A stretch of 64,000 bases of DNA from an uncultured Lachnospiraceae bacterium (GTDB lineage Bacteria > Bacillota > Clostridia > Lachnospirales > Lachnospiraceae), in contig CAJUFN010000005.1 in NCBI GenBank assembly GCA_910585545.1, positions 62,001 through 126,000 on the forward strand, read 5' to 3'. How positions within the stretch are numbered: position 1 is the stretch's first letter; each line of letters starts with the position of its first letter. The position numbers and the translations under genes were made by a program. Under the pieces are notes generated by a model. It made no database searches. It was not told the DNA's origin and worked only from the letters and a program-made list of their open reading frames with translations. Of this stretch, positions 8,541 through 16,173 are shown piece after piece.

Positions 8541-9626
8541 TTATTGTATTCTTTCACAGATCAAATCACCCATTTTAGCTGTTCCAATCTGCTCTTTTCC
8601 TTCTGACATAATATCAATCGTGCGGTAACCATCTTTCAACACCAGATCTACTGCTTTCTCAATCGCATCTGCCTCTTTGTCAAGATCAAAGGAAAATCGC
8701 AGCATCATTGCCGCTGAGAGAATCGTTGCGATTGGATTCGCAATGCCTTTTCCCGCGATATCCGGTGCCGAACCGCCGCTTGGCTCATACAATCCAAACT
8801 TCGTCTCATTCAAGCTTGCAGATGCAAGCATTCCGATCGAACCGGTCACCATGCTGGCTTCATCAGATAAAATATCCCCAAACATATTCTCGGTTAAAAT
8901 TACGTCAAACTGTTTCGGATTTTTTACAAGCTGCATTGCACAGTTATCGACAAGCATATTTTCCAAAGTCACCTCCGGATAATCCTTTGCCACTTCCTCT
9001 GTCACTTTTCTCCAAAGTCTGGAAGAATCAAGTACATTTGCCTTATCGACACTAGTCACTTTTTTACTGCGTTTCATGGCAATATCAAACGCCCTTTTTG
9101 CAATTCTTCTAATCTCAGTTTCGCTATATGTCAACGAATCATATGCGGTCATCACACCGGCTTCTTCTACCGTTTTACGCTCTCCGAAATATAATCCTCC
9201 GGTAAGCTCACGCATGATCATCATGTCGAATCCGCCTTCTGTAAGCTCTTCTTTCAAAGGACAAGCGCCTTTTAATTCATCATAAAGCACTGCCGGACGT
9301 AAGTTTGCAAATAAATTCAACGCTTTTCGAATTGCAAGAAGACCTGCTTCCGGTCTCTTTGACGGTTCTAACTGATACCACGGCGATGTCTTTGCATCCC
9401 CCCCGATGGAACCCATAAGCACCGCATCGCATGATTTTGCCTTCTCTATCGTTTCATCCGTAAGAGGAACTCCGTGTACATCAATGGATGCTCCTCCCAG
9501 CAATAATTCTTCAAACGAATATGTATGCCCATAAACTTCTCCTACTCTATTCAAGACTTTGACTGCTTCTGTCACAATCTCCGGACCGATTCCGTCCCCT
9601 CTTATCACGCCTATATGAAGCTGCAT
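8541..9626 (-). CDS. leuB: 3-isopropylmalate dehydrogenase
   Basis: Oxidatively decarboxylates 3-isopropylmalate in leucine synthesis with NAD+. Family motifs visible are GVIRGDGIGPEIV, MRELTGGLYFGE, DKANVLDSSRLWR, DNCAMQLV and the metal/cofactor region NMFGDILSDEASM...GSAPDIAGKGIANP. The reading frame opens upstream at 9647, but the AAAGGA ribosome site lies inside that extension. The start is therefore taken as the ATG at 9626 (MQLHIGV), giving 361 residues. It is the first gene of leuB-ilvD-ilvB; leuA, leuC and leuD are not nearby. Confidence 0.95.
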   Translation of the reverse strand: MQLHIGVIRGDGIGPEIVTEAVKVLNRVGEVYGHTYSFEELLLGGASIDVHGVPLTDETIEKAKSCDAVLMGSIGGDAKTSPWYQLEPSKRPEAGLLAIRKALNLFANLRPAVLYDELKGACPLKEELTEGGFDMMIMRELTGGLYFGERKTVEEAGVMTAYDSLTYSETEIRRIAKRAFDIAMKRSKKVTSVDKANVLDSSRLWRKVTEEVAKDYPEVTLENMLVDNCAMQLVKNPKQFDVILTENMFGDILSDEASMVTGSIGMLASASLNETKFGLYEPSGGSAPDIAGKGIANPIATILSAAMMLRFSFDLDKEADAIEKAVDLVLKDGYRTIDIMSEGKEQIGTAKMGDLICERIQ

Positions 9627-9659
9627 ATTTATCATTCCTTTCAACACTATATACGCAAT

Positions 9660-9688
9660 ATATTAACTCATTTTTATATTCATTTCAA
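9660..9688 (-). promoter_or_regulatory. Promoter of leuB-ilvD-ilvB
   Basis: TTGAAA (9683-9688) and TAATAT (9660-9665) are 17 bases apart on the minus strand, about 34 bases before the leuB start. The short leader leaves no room for a T-box, unlike the aro and thrS units. Confidence 0.7.
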
Positions 9689-9747
9689 CCTTTTAGCATG
9701 CAAAAGCGAAGATACATCAAGCACAGATTATCTTCACACAATACGAA

Positions 9748-9769
9748 AGGATGTGCTTTCACACATCCT
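9748..9769 (-). terminator. Possible terminator after yajC
   Basis: AGGATGTG pairs with CACATCCT (8 bp, 6-base loop) between yajC and the leuB promoter. The following T-run is weak, so termination may be partial. Confidence 0.45.
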
Positions 9770-9782
9770 CATTGTCAAACTA

Positions 9783-10082
9783 TTATTCTGGTTTTTCCAC
9801 CTGCGCGATTGCTGCTTTCTGCATCGGGATACGGCAGTTTTTGTTGCTTCCGAATTCTACGATCACATCTTCGTCTGTGATATCGATAATTACTCCATAA
9901 AATCCGCTGGTTGTAAGAACTGTATCGCCTACTTCCAGAGAAGAAATCATTCCCTGAACTCTTTTCTGTTCTTTTCTCTGCGGACGGATTAAAAAGAAGT
10001 ACAAGCCTCCGAATAATAAGGCATATACTATTACGATCACTCCCATACTCATCGTTCCCTGAGCTGCTAACACTGCATTCAT
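9783..10082 (-). CDS. yajC: Preprotein translocase accessory subunit YajC
   Basis: Small inner-membrane partner of the SecDF part of the Sec export machinery. It is 99 residues from the ATG at 10082, chosen because AGGAGG precedes it; the longer open frame to 10148 has no ribosome site. It has one membrane helix (about residues 12-32), then FFLIRPQRKEQK and the conserved small beta domain LEVGDTVLTTSGFYG. It follows tgt on the same strand, a widely conserved pairing. Confidence 0.95.
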   Translation of the reverse strand: MNAVLAAQGTMSMGVIVIVYALLFGGLYFFLIRPQRKEQKRVQGMISSLEVGDTVLTTSGFYGVIIDITDEDVIVEFGSNKNCRIPMQKAAIAQVEKPE

Positions 10083-10201
10083 ACTTTTATTCCTCCTACA
10101 ATTATCCTGGTCAGTCGCTATTTCGCTATTCAATAAAACATAATACACAATTTTTACTATGACATCAAGTATAAATATGTTTTTTCATAAATTCTTTACA
10201 C

Positions 10202-11335
10202 TTAGCTGTTTTCTCCAGCCATTCTTTTAAGCTTCGCTTCCTTATAAGCCCTATAGTCTCCTGCTTCAATCGCTGCTCTGATTTCTTCCATCATCGTATT
10301 GTAGAAATACAGATTATGCAATACGCAAAGCCGCATCCCGAGCATCTCTTTTGCCTTTAACAAATGCCTGATATATGCTCTGCTGTAGCTTCTGCATGCC
10401 GGGCAGCCGCAGCCTTCTTCAATAGGACGCTCATCCAGTTCATATTTTGCATTGAAAAGATTCAATTTACCCTGATTGGTATAGACATGACCGTGACGGC
10501 CGTTTCTGCTTGGATATACGCAATCAAAGAAATCTACGCCGCGCTCCACTGCTTCTAAAATATTCGCCGGAGTTCCGACCCCCATAAGATAAGTCGGTTT
10601 CTCTTGCGGAAGATATGGAACGACTGCATCTAATATACGGTACATTTCCTCATGCGACTCTCCTACGGCTAACCCGCCAATTGCATATCCATCCAAATCA
10701 AGTTTGGCAATTTCTTTCGCATGCGCAATACGGATATCCTCATAAATACCACCCTGATTAATGCCGAACAAAAGCTGATGTCTGTTAATCGTATCCTCAA
10801 GTCCGTTAAGTCTTTTCATTTCCTCTTTACATCTTACGAGCCATCTTGTCGTTCTGGAAACGGAATCTTCCATATATTTTCTTGTCGCTACACTTGAAGG
10901 ACACTCATCAAATGCCATTGCGATCGTAGATGCAAGATTGGATTGAATCTGCATGCTCTCTTCCGGTCCCATGAAAATCTTTTTCCCGTCAATATGCGAA
11001 TTGAAATATACGCCCTCTTCTTTGATCTTTCGAAGTCCGGCGAGCGAAAACACCTGAAATCCGCCTGAATCCGTAAGTACCGGCTTATCCCAATTCATGA
11101 ATTTGTGGATTCCGCCAAGTTTCTTTACTACCATATCCCCCGGTCTTACATGGAGATGATAGGTATTGGACAGTTCCACCTGCGTTTTTATATTCTGAAG
11201 ATCATCGGTCGAAACGGCTCCTTTGATCGCTGCCGCAGTGCCGACATTCATAAATACAGGAGTCTCAATGACTCCATGTACTGTCTCCAACCTGCCACGT
11301 TTTGCAAGTCCATCTTTCTTTATTAATTGATACAT
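10202..11335 (-). CDS. tgt: tRNA-guanine transglycosylase
   Basis: Exchanges guanine-34 for the queuosine precursor base in GUN-anticodon tRNAs. The 377-residue length is normal. The motif LTDSGGFQVFSL carries a catalytic Asp and FDCVYPSRNGRHG carries the nucleophile region. The zinc site is CGCPAC followed later by a His in VLHNLYFYN. The start is supported by an AAGGA site. It lies between the L,D-transpeptidase gene (27-base gap) and yajC (about 120 bases). Confidence 0.97.
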   Translation of the reverse strand: MYQLIKKDGLAKRGRLETVHGVIETPVFMNVGTAAAIKGAVSTDDLQNIKTQVELSNTYHLHVRPGDMVVKKLGGIHKFMNWDKPVLTDSGGFQVFSLAGLRKIKEEGVYFNSHIDGKKIFMGPEESMQIQSNLASTIAMAFDECPSSVATRKYMEDSVSRTTRWLVRCKEEMKRLNGLEDTINRHQLLFGINQGGIYEDIRIAHAKEIAKLDLDGYAIGGLAVGESHEEMYRILDAVVPYLPQEKPTYLMGVGTPANILEAVERGVDFFDCVYPSRNGRHGHVYTNQGKLNLFNAKYELDERPIEEGCGCPACRSYSRAYIRHLLKAKEMLGMRLCVLHNLYFYNTMMEEIRAAIEAGDYRAYKEAKLKRMAGENS

Positions 11336-11362
11336 ATTATTCCTTATACCTCATCTGAATTT

Positions 11363-12988
11363 TTAGTAATGTATGATAACCGGTGTATGATAATCAATCA
11401 GATTATACAGCTGCGCTGCTGCTGTCGGCGGCATATTAATACATCCATGAGAACCTTTTGTCTTATAAAGCTCTCCTCCAAACGCCGGCTGCCAGCCTGC
11501 ATCATGAAATCCGATCCCGGTCCACGTAACACGCATCCAGTAATCTACCGGAGTCTCATAAGAATAAGTACCGTCCGGTAATTTCTCACCTCTTAACGTC
11601 TTGTTTTTCTTCATTTCCAGTATATCGTATACTCCTTCTGGTGTAATGCGTTCCGGAATCGGCAGCCCGGTAACAACCGCGCTTTCAAACGCTACTCCTC
11701 CATCTTTGACATACCACATATACTGTGTACTCAAATCCACTTCCAAATAAGTATTACCCCAATCCTGTGCGCCATGAGTGGCTGCCGACTGTGCGTATTC
11801 CGGCGTCCTTTCTGTCACTTCGCCGCCTTTAATACTATTGATAAGAGCATTGCATTCCGCATCACGGTCAATTTTCCATCCATAGGTACCGCCGGATACT
11901 TCTGCCGTTTTCCCCGTTGGCGTTGTGATAGAACGTGTCTTTCCTACCGTATTATACTGTCCGCAGAATTCGTCTATAAAAGCCCCCACTGCTTCTGTAT
12001 TAAATACCGGCGCCATATTTGCATCCACACTTAACCACTCTGCAATCTTTATCTTGTCCACGACAATCGGATCTGCGCCTTCTAACTTGTATGTAATACT
12101 CGCTTTTAAGTACTGATTCATACTGTCTTTCGCTGCAATAACCTCTTTTGATTCAGACGTAAATTTTGGAACAATATAGCAACCCTCTTCTGCCATATTC
12201 AAATCTGTTCTGAATTCCGAGATATACTGCTGTACTTTCGCCGTAAAGTTTTCCTGATGAATCTGTGTTCCTACAACTTCCGGCTCCACCGCAAACTCGG
12301 TACCGTTAAACTTCGGATGTGCATCTACGGATGCCAGCTGATTTTCTGCCTTCATACATTCCAAAGCAGCCATCTTCTCAGTCAGACTCTCCTGATTATA
12401 TTCTACTCCTACTTCGACTTCTCGCTCGGATTCTTTCCATAAAGATACCGGCCATAAAAATGGATTCTGGTCATCCATGATTTTATTCAGCTCTTTTTTT
12501 TCTTTGTCCTTGGTATATTTGATACCGATATCTTTCCCATTCACTTGTTCTTCTTTTCCATTGGCTTCATGCAATGTCAGAACATAATTATCAACCTTAC
12601 TTTCCAGATATGCCTCTACTTCCTCGATGCTTTTTCCCGAAAAATCTTTGCCATTAATCTCTGTAGAAAAATAAAAATGGCTTTGGAAGAACAAAGCTAA
12701 TCCCAGATAAGCGGCTGCGATCACTGCCAAAAGGCTTGTGCATATGATCAATGTAGTCTTTTTTCGTTTTTTTCTCTTTCTTAAGCGCTCCATCTCACAC
12801 TCACTGTCATCCTGTTCTTCGTATTCGTCTTCATACTCATCGATGTCATCTACTTCGATATCTTCATACTCTTCAATGTCTTCTACTTCGATGTCTTCAT
12901 ACTCGTCATCAGCTTCGTATTCATCTTCATACTCGTCACCGTAACTATCATAGATTTCAAGTTCAGTTTTCTCTGTTTTTTTACTCAT
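11363..12988 (-). CDS. Membrane-anchored L,D-transpeptidase (YkuD) with acidic N-terminal repeats
   Basis: Probably forms 3-3 cross-links in, or attaches molecules to, peptidoglycan outside the membrane. In the 541-residue protein, residues 1-62 are an intracellular Asp/Glu/Tyr-rich tail that includes an 11-residue repeat (YEDIEVEDIEE then YEDIEVDDIDE). A basic patch (RKRKKRKK) and one membrane helix (about 78-101) follow. Next come about 280 residues of the peptidoglycan-binding type found in VanW/LD-transpeptidase proteins. The C-terminal YkuD domain ends in SHGCIN, with the catalytic Cys at 516 and His at 514. The ribosome site AAAGGGAG supports the start. It is first in a unit with tgt and yajC. 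Confidence 0.92.
   Translation of the reverse strand: MSKKTEKTELEIYDSYGDEYEDEYEADDEYEDIEVEDIEEYEDIEVDDIDEYEDEYEEQDDSECEMERLRKRKKRKKTTLIICTSLLAVIAAAYLGLALFFQSHFYFSTEINGKDFSGKSIEEVEAYLESKVDNYVLTLHEANGKEEQVNGKDIGIKYTKDKEKKELNKIMDDQNPFLWPVSLWKESEREVEVGVEYNQESLTEKMAALECMKAENQLASVDAHPKFNGTEFAVEPEVVGTQIHQENFTAKVQQYISEFRTDLNMAEEGCYIVPKFTSESKEVIAAKDSMNQYLKASITYKLEGADPIVVDKIKIAEWLSVDANMAPVFNTEAVGAFIDEFCGQYNTVGKTRSITTPTGKTAEVSGGTYGWKIDRDAECNALINSIKGGEVTERTPEYAQSAATHGAQDWGNTYLEVDLSTQYMWYVKDGGVAFESAVVTGLPIPERITPEGVYDILEMKKNKTLRGEKLPDGTYSYETPVDYWMRVTWTGIGFHDAGWQPAFGGELYKTKGSHGCINMPPTAAAQLYNLIDYHTPVIIHY
12849..12904 (-). repeat. Tandem 33-base repeat coding the acidic tail
   Basis: Two near-identical 23-base blocks (12849-12871 and 12882-12904) lie at a 33-base period in frame. 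They encode the repeated YEDIEVxDIxE unit in the cytoplasmic tail of the L,D-transpeptidase. Copy number could vary by slippage. Confidence 0.7.
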
Positions 12989-13066
12989 TATATACTCCCT
13001 TTTTACTCATTGCTGTACCTTTTGATTATAATATAACCTTCTTTAAAAGTACAGAGAAAAATAAGA

Positions 13067-13095
13067 TTGCACCTTTTTTTCTATTCCTATATAAT
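13067..13095 (+). promoter_or_regulatory. Promoter of aroC-potABCD
   Basis: TTGCAC (13067-13072) and a perfect TATAAT (13090-13095) have a 17-base spacer. The -10 box lies inside the inverted repeat described at 13082-13102. Confidence 0.75.
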
Positions 13096-13102
13096 AGGAA
13101 TA
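13082..13102. promoter_or_regulatory. Palindrome over the aroC -10 box, putative operator
   Basis: TATTCCTAT (13082-13090) and ATAGGAATA (13094-13102) are perfect 9-base arms around 3 bases. The centre coincides with the -10 hexamer. That placement suits a repressor site; no regulator gene is adjacent, so the ligand is unknown. It could also be a chance palindrome in AT-rich DNA. Confidence 0.5.
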
Positions 13103-13170
13103 ACGGTTTTTAAATATATAACATATAAAACAACTATTTTACAAAAATTTTATAGAAAAGAGGAATGCCT

Positions 13171-14274
13171 ATGTCAGGTTCTATCTTCGGAAATCATTTT
13201 CGAATCACTACCTGGGGAGAATCCCACGGCCCTGCGATCGGTGTTGTCATTGACGGCTGCCCTGCAGGACTTGCTTTGTCCACAGAGGATATTCAGCCTT
13301 TCCTGGACCGCAGAAAGCCTGGACAAAGTAAATATACAACAAAACGAAATGAAAGTGAGCAGATCCAGATTCTATCTGGTATTTTTGAAGGAAAAACCAC
13401 CGGAACTCCAATTTCTTTGATTGTATACAATCAAGATCAGCGTTCCAAGGATTATAAAAATCTTGCCGCCACTTACCGTCCGGGACATGCCGACTATACT
13501 TTTGATGCCAAGTACGGTTTTCGCGATTACCGCGGCGGCGGACGTTCTTCCGGACGCGAGACCATCGGCCGTGTCGCTGCCGGTGCAATTGCTTCCAAAA
13601 TTTTGCATACACTTGGTATTACAATACAAGCATATACGAAGGCAATCGGACCTTATAGTATTGCCCCATCGGATTATCATTTTGATGAAATCAATCGTAA
13701 TCCATTGTATATGCCAAATGCTCAGACTGCAAAAAAAGCAGAAGAATTTCTTTCTGACTGCATGGAGCAACAGGATTCGGCAGGCGGAGTAATCGAATGC
13801 CGGATAGAACATCTTCCCGTCGGGATTGGTGAACCGGTCTTTTCTAAACTGGATGCCACTCTTGCAAAAGCAATCATGTCTATCGGCGCAGTAAAAGCGG
13901 TAGAGATTGGCGACGGATTTTCTGCCTCTTCTGCACTTGGGAGTCAGAATAATGATGCTTTCTGCCTGGACAAAAACGGTCATATCAGCAAAAGCACCAA
14001 TCATTCCGGTGGTATCTTAGGTGGTATGAGCGATGGTGACACTGTAATTTTACGTGCCGCTTTCAAACCCACTCCTTCGATTGCCAAGGTTCAAAATACC
14101 GTTACGAAGCAAGGAGAAGCAACAACGTTATCAATCACAGGACGGCATGACCCTGTCATCGTTCCAAGAGCAGTCGTAGTGGTAGAATCCATGGCGGCAC
14201 TCACTGTTTTGGATCTTATGTTTTCTAATATGCATTCCAATCTGGATGGCATATTAAATTTTTATAAAAAATAA
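13171..14274 (+). CDS. aroC: Chorismate synthase
   Basis: Last step of the shikimate pathway: EPSP to chorismate with reduced FMN. Motifs are TTWGESHGPAIG, RPGHADYTF and the FMN-binding block FRDYRGGGRSSGRETIGR, with ITGRHDPVIVPR near the end. An upstream in-frame ATG at 13165 directly abuts the AGAGGA site. The ATG at 13171 has proper spacing and gives MSGSIFGNHFRI, 367 residues. It is the only shikimate gene here on the plus strand and is separated from aroFBE. A 20-base gap to potA indicates co-transcription with polyamine transport genes. Confidence 0.97.
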   Translation: MSGSIFGNHFRITTWGESHGPAIGVVIDGCPAGLALSTEDIQPFLDRRKPGQSKYTTKRNESEQIQILSGIFEGKTTGTPISLIVYNQDQRSKDYKNLAATYRPGHADYTFDAKYGFRDYRGGGRSSGRETIGRVAAGAIASKILHTLGITIQAYTKAIGPYSIAPSDYHFDEINRNPLYMPNAQTAKKAEEFLSDCMEQQDSAGGVIECRIEHLPVGIGEPVFSKLDATLAKAIMSIGAVKAVEIGDGFSASSALGSQNNDAFCLDKNGHISKSTNHSGGILGGMSDGDTVILRAAFKPTPSIAKVQNTVTKQGEATTLSITGRHDPVIVPRAVVVVESMAALTVLDLMFSNMHSNLDGILNFYKK

Positions 14275-14294
14275 AACCTACGGAGGATAAGGAT

Positions 14295-15368
14295 ATGTCA
14301 CACAAATTAATCGACCTTGTAAATATATCAAAGTCATACGGAGATAATCTCGTATTGGACGAATTGAATCTTTATATCCGCGAAAATGAATTTTTAACCT
14401 TGCTTGGTCCAAGTGGCTGCGGAAAAACAACTCTTTTGCGTATTCTGGGTGGATTTGAATCTCCGGATACGGGAAAGGTCATCTTCGACGGTGCAGATAT
14501 TACAAGTCTTGCACCAAACAAGCGCCAACTTAATACCGTTTTCCAGAAATATGCACTTTTTACGCATATGACAATCGCAGAAAACATTGCGTTTGGCTTA
14601 AAAATCAAAGGCAAAACCAGGACATATATTAACGATAAAATCAAATACGCATTAAAGCTGGTAAATCTCGATGGTTTCGAGAATCGTATGCCCGACTCCT
14701 TAAGCGGGGGACAGCAGCAACGTATCGCAATTGCGCGTGCCATCGTAAATGAACCAAAAGTTCTGCTTCTCGATGAACCTTTGGGCGCACTGGACTTAAA
14801 GCTGCGTCAGGATATGCAATACGAGCTAATCCGCCTGAAAAATGAACTTGGCATTACATTCGTCTATGTCACCCATGATCAGGAAGAAGCTCTTACGATG
14901 TCCGATACCATCGTTGTCATGAATCAAGGCTATATTCAGCAGATTGGTACTCCGGAAGATATCTACAACGAACCGGAAAATGCCTTCGTTGCCGACTTTA
15001 TCGGCGAGAGTAATATTCTTCCGGCAATCATGGTCGAAGATAAGCTTGTGAAAATCCTTGGTGCAAACTTCCCTTGTGTGGACGTTGGCTTCGGCCGCAA
15101 CAAACCAGTTGACGCAGTCATCCGACCAGAAGATATTGATTTGGTAAAACCGGAAGAAGGTATCATCGAAGGTGTTGTTACGCATCTTATCTTCAAAGGG
15201 GTACACTACGAGATGGAAGTTTCCGCCAATAATTATGACTGGCTTGTTCATAGTACAGACATGTTTCCGGTAGGTACACAGGTAGGCATCAAGGTAGACC
15301 CATTTGATATCCAGATCATGAAAAAACCAGAATCCGAAGATGAGGAGGCTGTTATCATTGAAGAGTAA
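14295..15368 (+). CDS. potA: Spermidine/putrescine ABC transporter ATP-binding protein
   Basis: Cytoplasmic ATPase that powers polyamine import. It has Walker A GPSGCGKTT, the signature LSGGQQQRIAIARAI, Walker B VLLLDEPLGALD and the H-loop VTHDQEEALT. A C-terminal TOBE-like domain follows (about 280-340). Its 357 residues fit PotA. GGAGG precedes the start. It is followed by potB, which begins inside its last codons, and by a fused potCD, completing an importer. Confidence 0.95.
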   Translation: MSHKLIDLVNISKSYGDNLVLDELNLYIRENEFLTLLGPSGCGKTTLLRILGGFESPDTGKVIFDGADITSLAPNKRQLNTVFQKYALFTHMTIAENIAFGLKIKGKTRTYINDKIKYALKLVNLDGFENRMPDSLSGGQQQRIAIARAIVNEPKVLLLDEPLGALDLKLRQDMQYELIRLKNELGITFVYVTHDQEEALTMSDTIVVMNQGYIQQIGTPEDIYNEPENAFVADFIGESNILPAIMVEDKLVKILGANFPCVDVGFGRNKPVDAVIRPEDIDLVKPEEGIIEGVVTHLIFKGVHYEMEVSANNYDWLVHSTDMFPVGTQVGIKVDPFDIQIMKKPESEDEEAVIIEE

Positions 15369-16173
15369 ACGTATCCTTAGCGGACCATACCTTTTTTGGG
15401 CAGTTTCCTTTATCATCATTCCGCTGCTTATGATCGTATATTACGGAATGACCAATCAGGACGGTGCCTTCACATGGATGAACCTTGCAAAAATCACAAC
15501 GCCGGAGAACTTAAAGGCGCTTGGACTTGCTCTTTTATTGTCGTTTATCAGTACGATCATCTGCCTTCTTATGGCTTATCCGCTTGCAATGATCCTATCA
15601 AAGATAAATGTCAATCAGACAAGCTTTGTTGTGTTGATTTTCATCCTGCCAATGTGGATGAACTTTCTTTTACGCACATTGGCATGGCAGACTTTATTAG
15701 AAAAGAACGGTGTCATTAACGGCATCTTGTCTTTTTTTCATCTGCCTTCGCTTTCCATTATCAATACACCATACGCGATTATCCTTGGTATGGTTTATAA
15801 TTTTCTGCCTTTTATGGTACTGCCAATCTACAACATCCTTGTTAAGATTGACAAAAATGTCATTGACGCCGCACTGGATTTGGGCGCCAGTAATTTTCAG
15901 ACACTTACCAAGATCATCATTCCACTGTCTATTCCAGGTGTGATCAGCGGAATTACAATGGTATTTGTTCCTGCACTTACTACATTTGTTATCTCAGATT
16001 TATTAGGCGGAAGTAAGATCCTTTTAATCGGTAATGTTATAGAACAGGAATTTAAACAAGGAAGCAACTGGCATGTAGGCAGCGGTCTTTCTCTTGTACT
16101 CATGATTTTTATCATCCTTAGCATGGCTTTAATTGCCAAATATGACAAAGATGGGGAGGGGAATGCATTCTAA
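15358..16173 (+). CDS. potB: Polyamine ABC transporter permease
   Basis: Integral membrane subunit of the polyamine importer, about six helices. The coupling motif DAALDLGASNFQTLTKIIIPLSIPG contacts the ATPase. The frame is open from an ATG at 15340, but the AGGAGG site lies just after it. The likely start is the TTG at 15358, nine bases beyond that site, giving 271 residues. This overlaps the end of potA by 11 bases, a sign of translational coupling. Confidence 0.93.
   Translation: MKSKRILSGPYLFWAVSFIIIPLLMIVYYGMTNQDGAFTWMNLAKITTPENLKALGLALLLSFISTIICLLMAYPLAMILSKINVNQTSFVVLIFILPMWMNFLLRTLAWQTLLEKNGVINGILSFFHLPSLSIINTPYAIILGMVYNFLPFMVLPIYNILVKIDKNVIDAALDLGASNFQTLTKIIIPLSIPGVISGITMVFVPALTTFVISDLLGGSKILLIGNVIEQEFKQGSNWHVGSGLSLVLMIFIILSMALIAKYDKDGEGNAF

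Noticed and set aside
13372..14004. 210-residue frame antisense to aroC
   Set aside because: Shadow of a well-conserved gene; no ribosome site and no family likeness.
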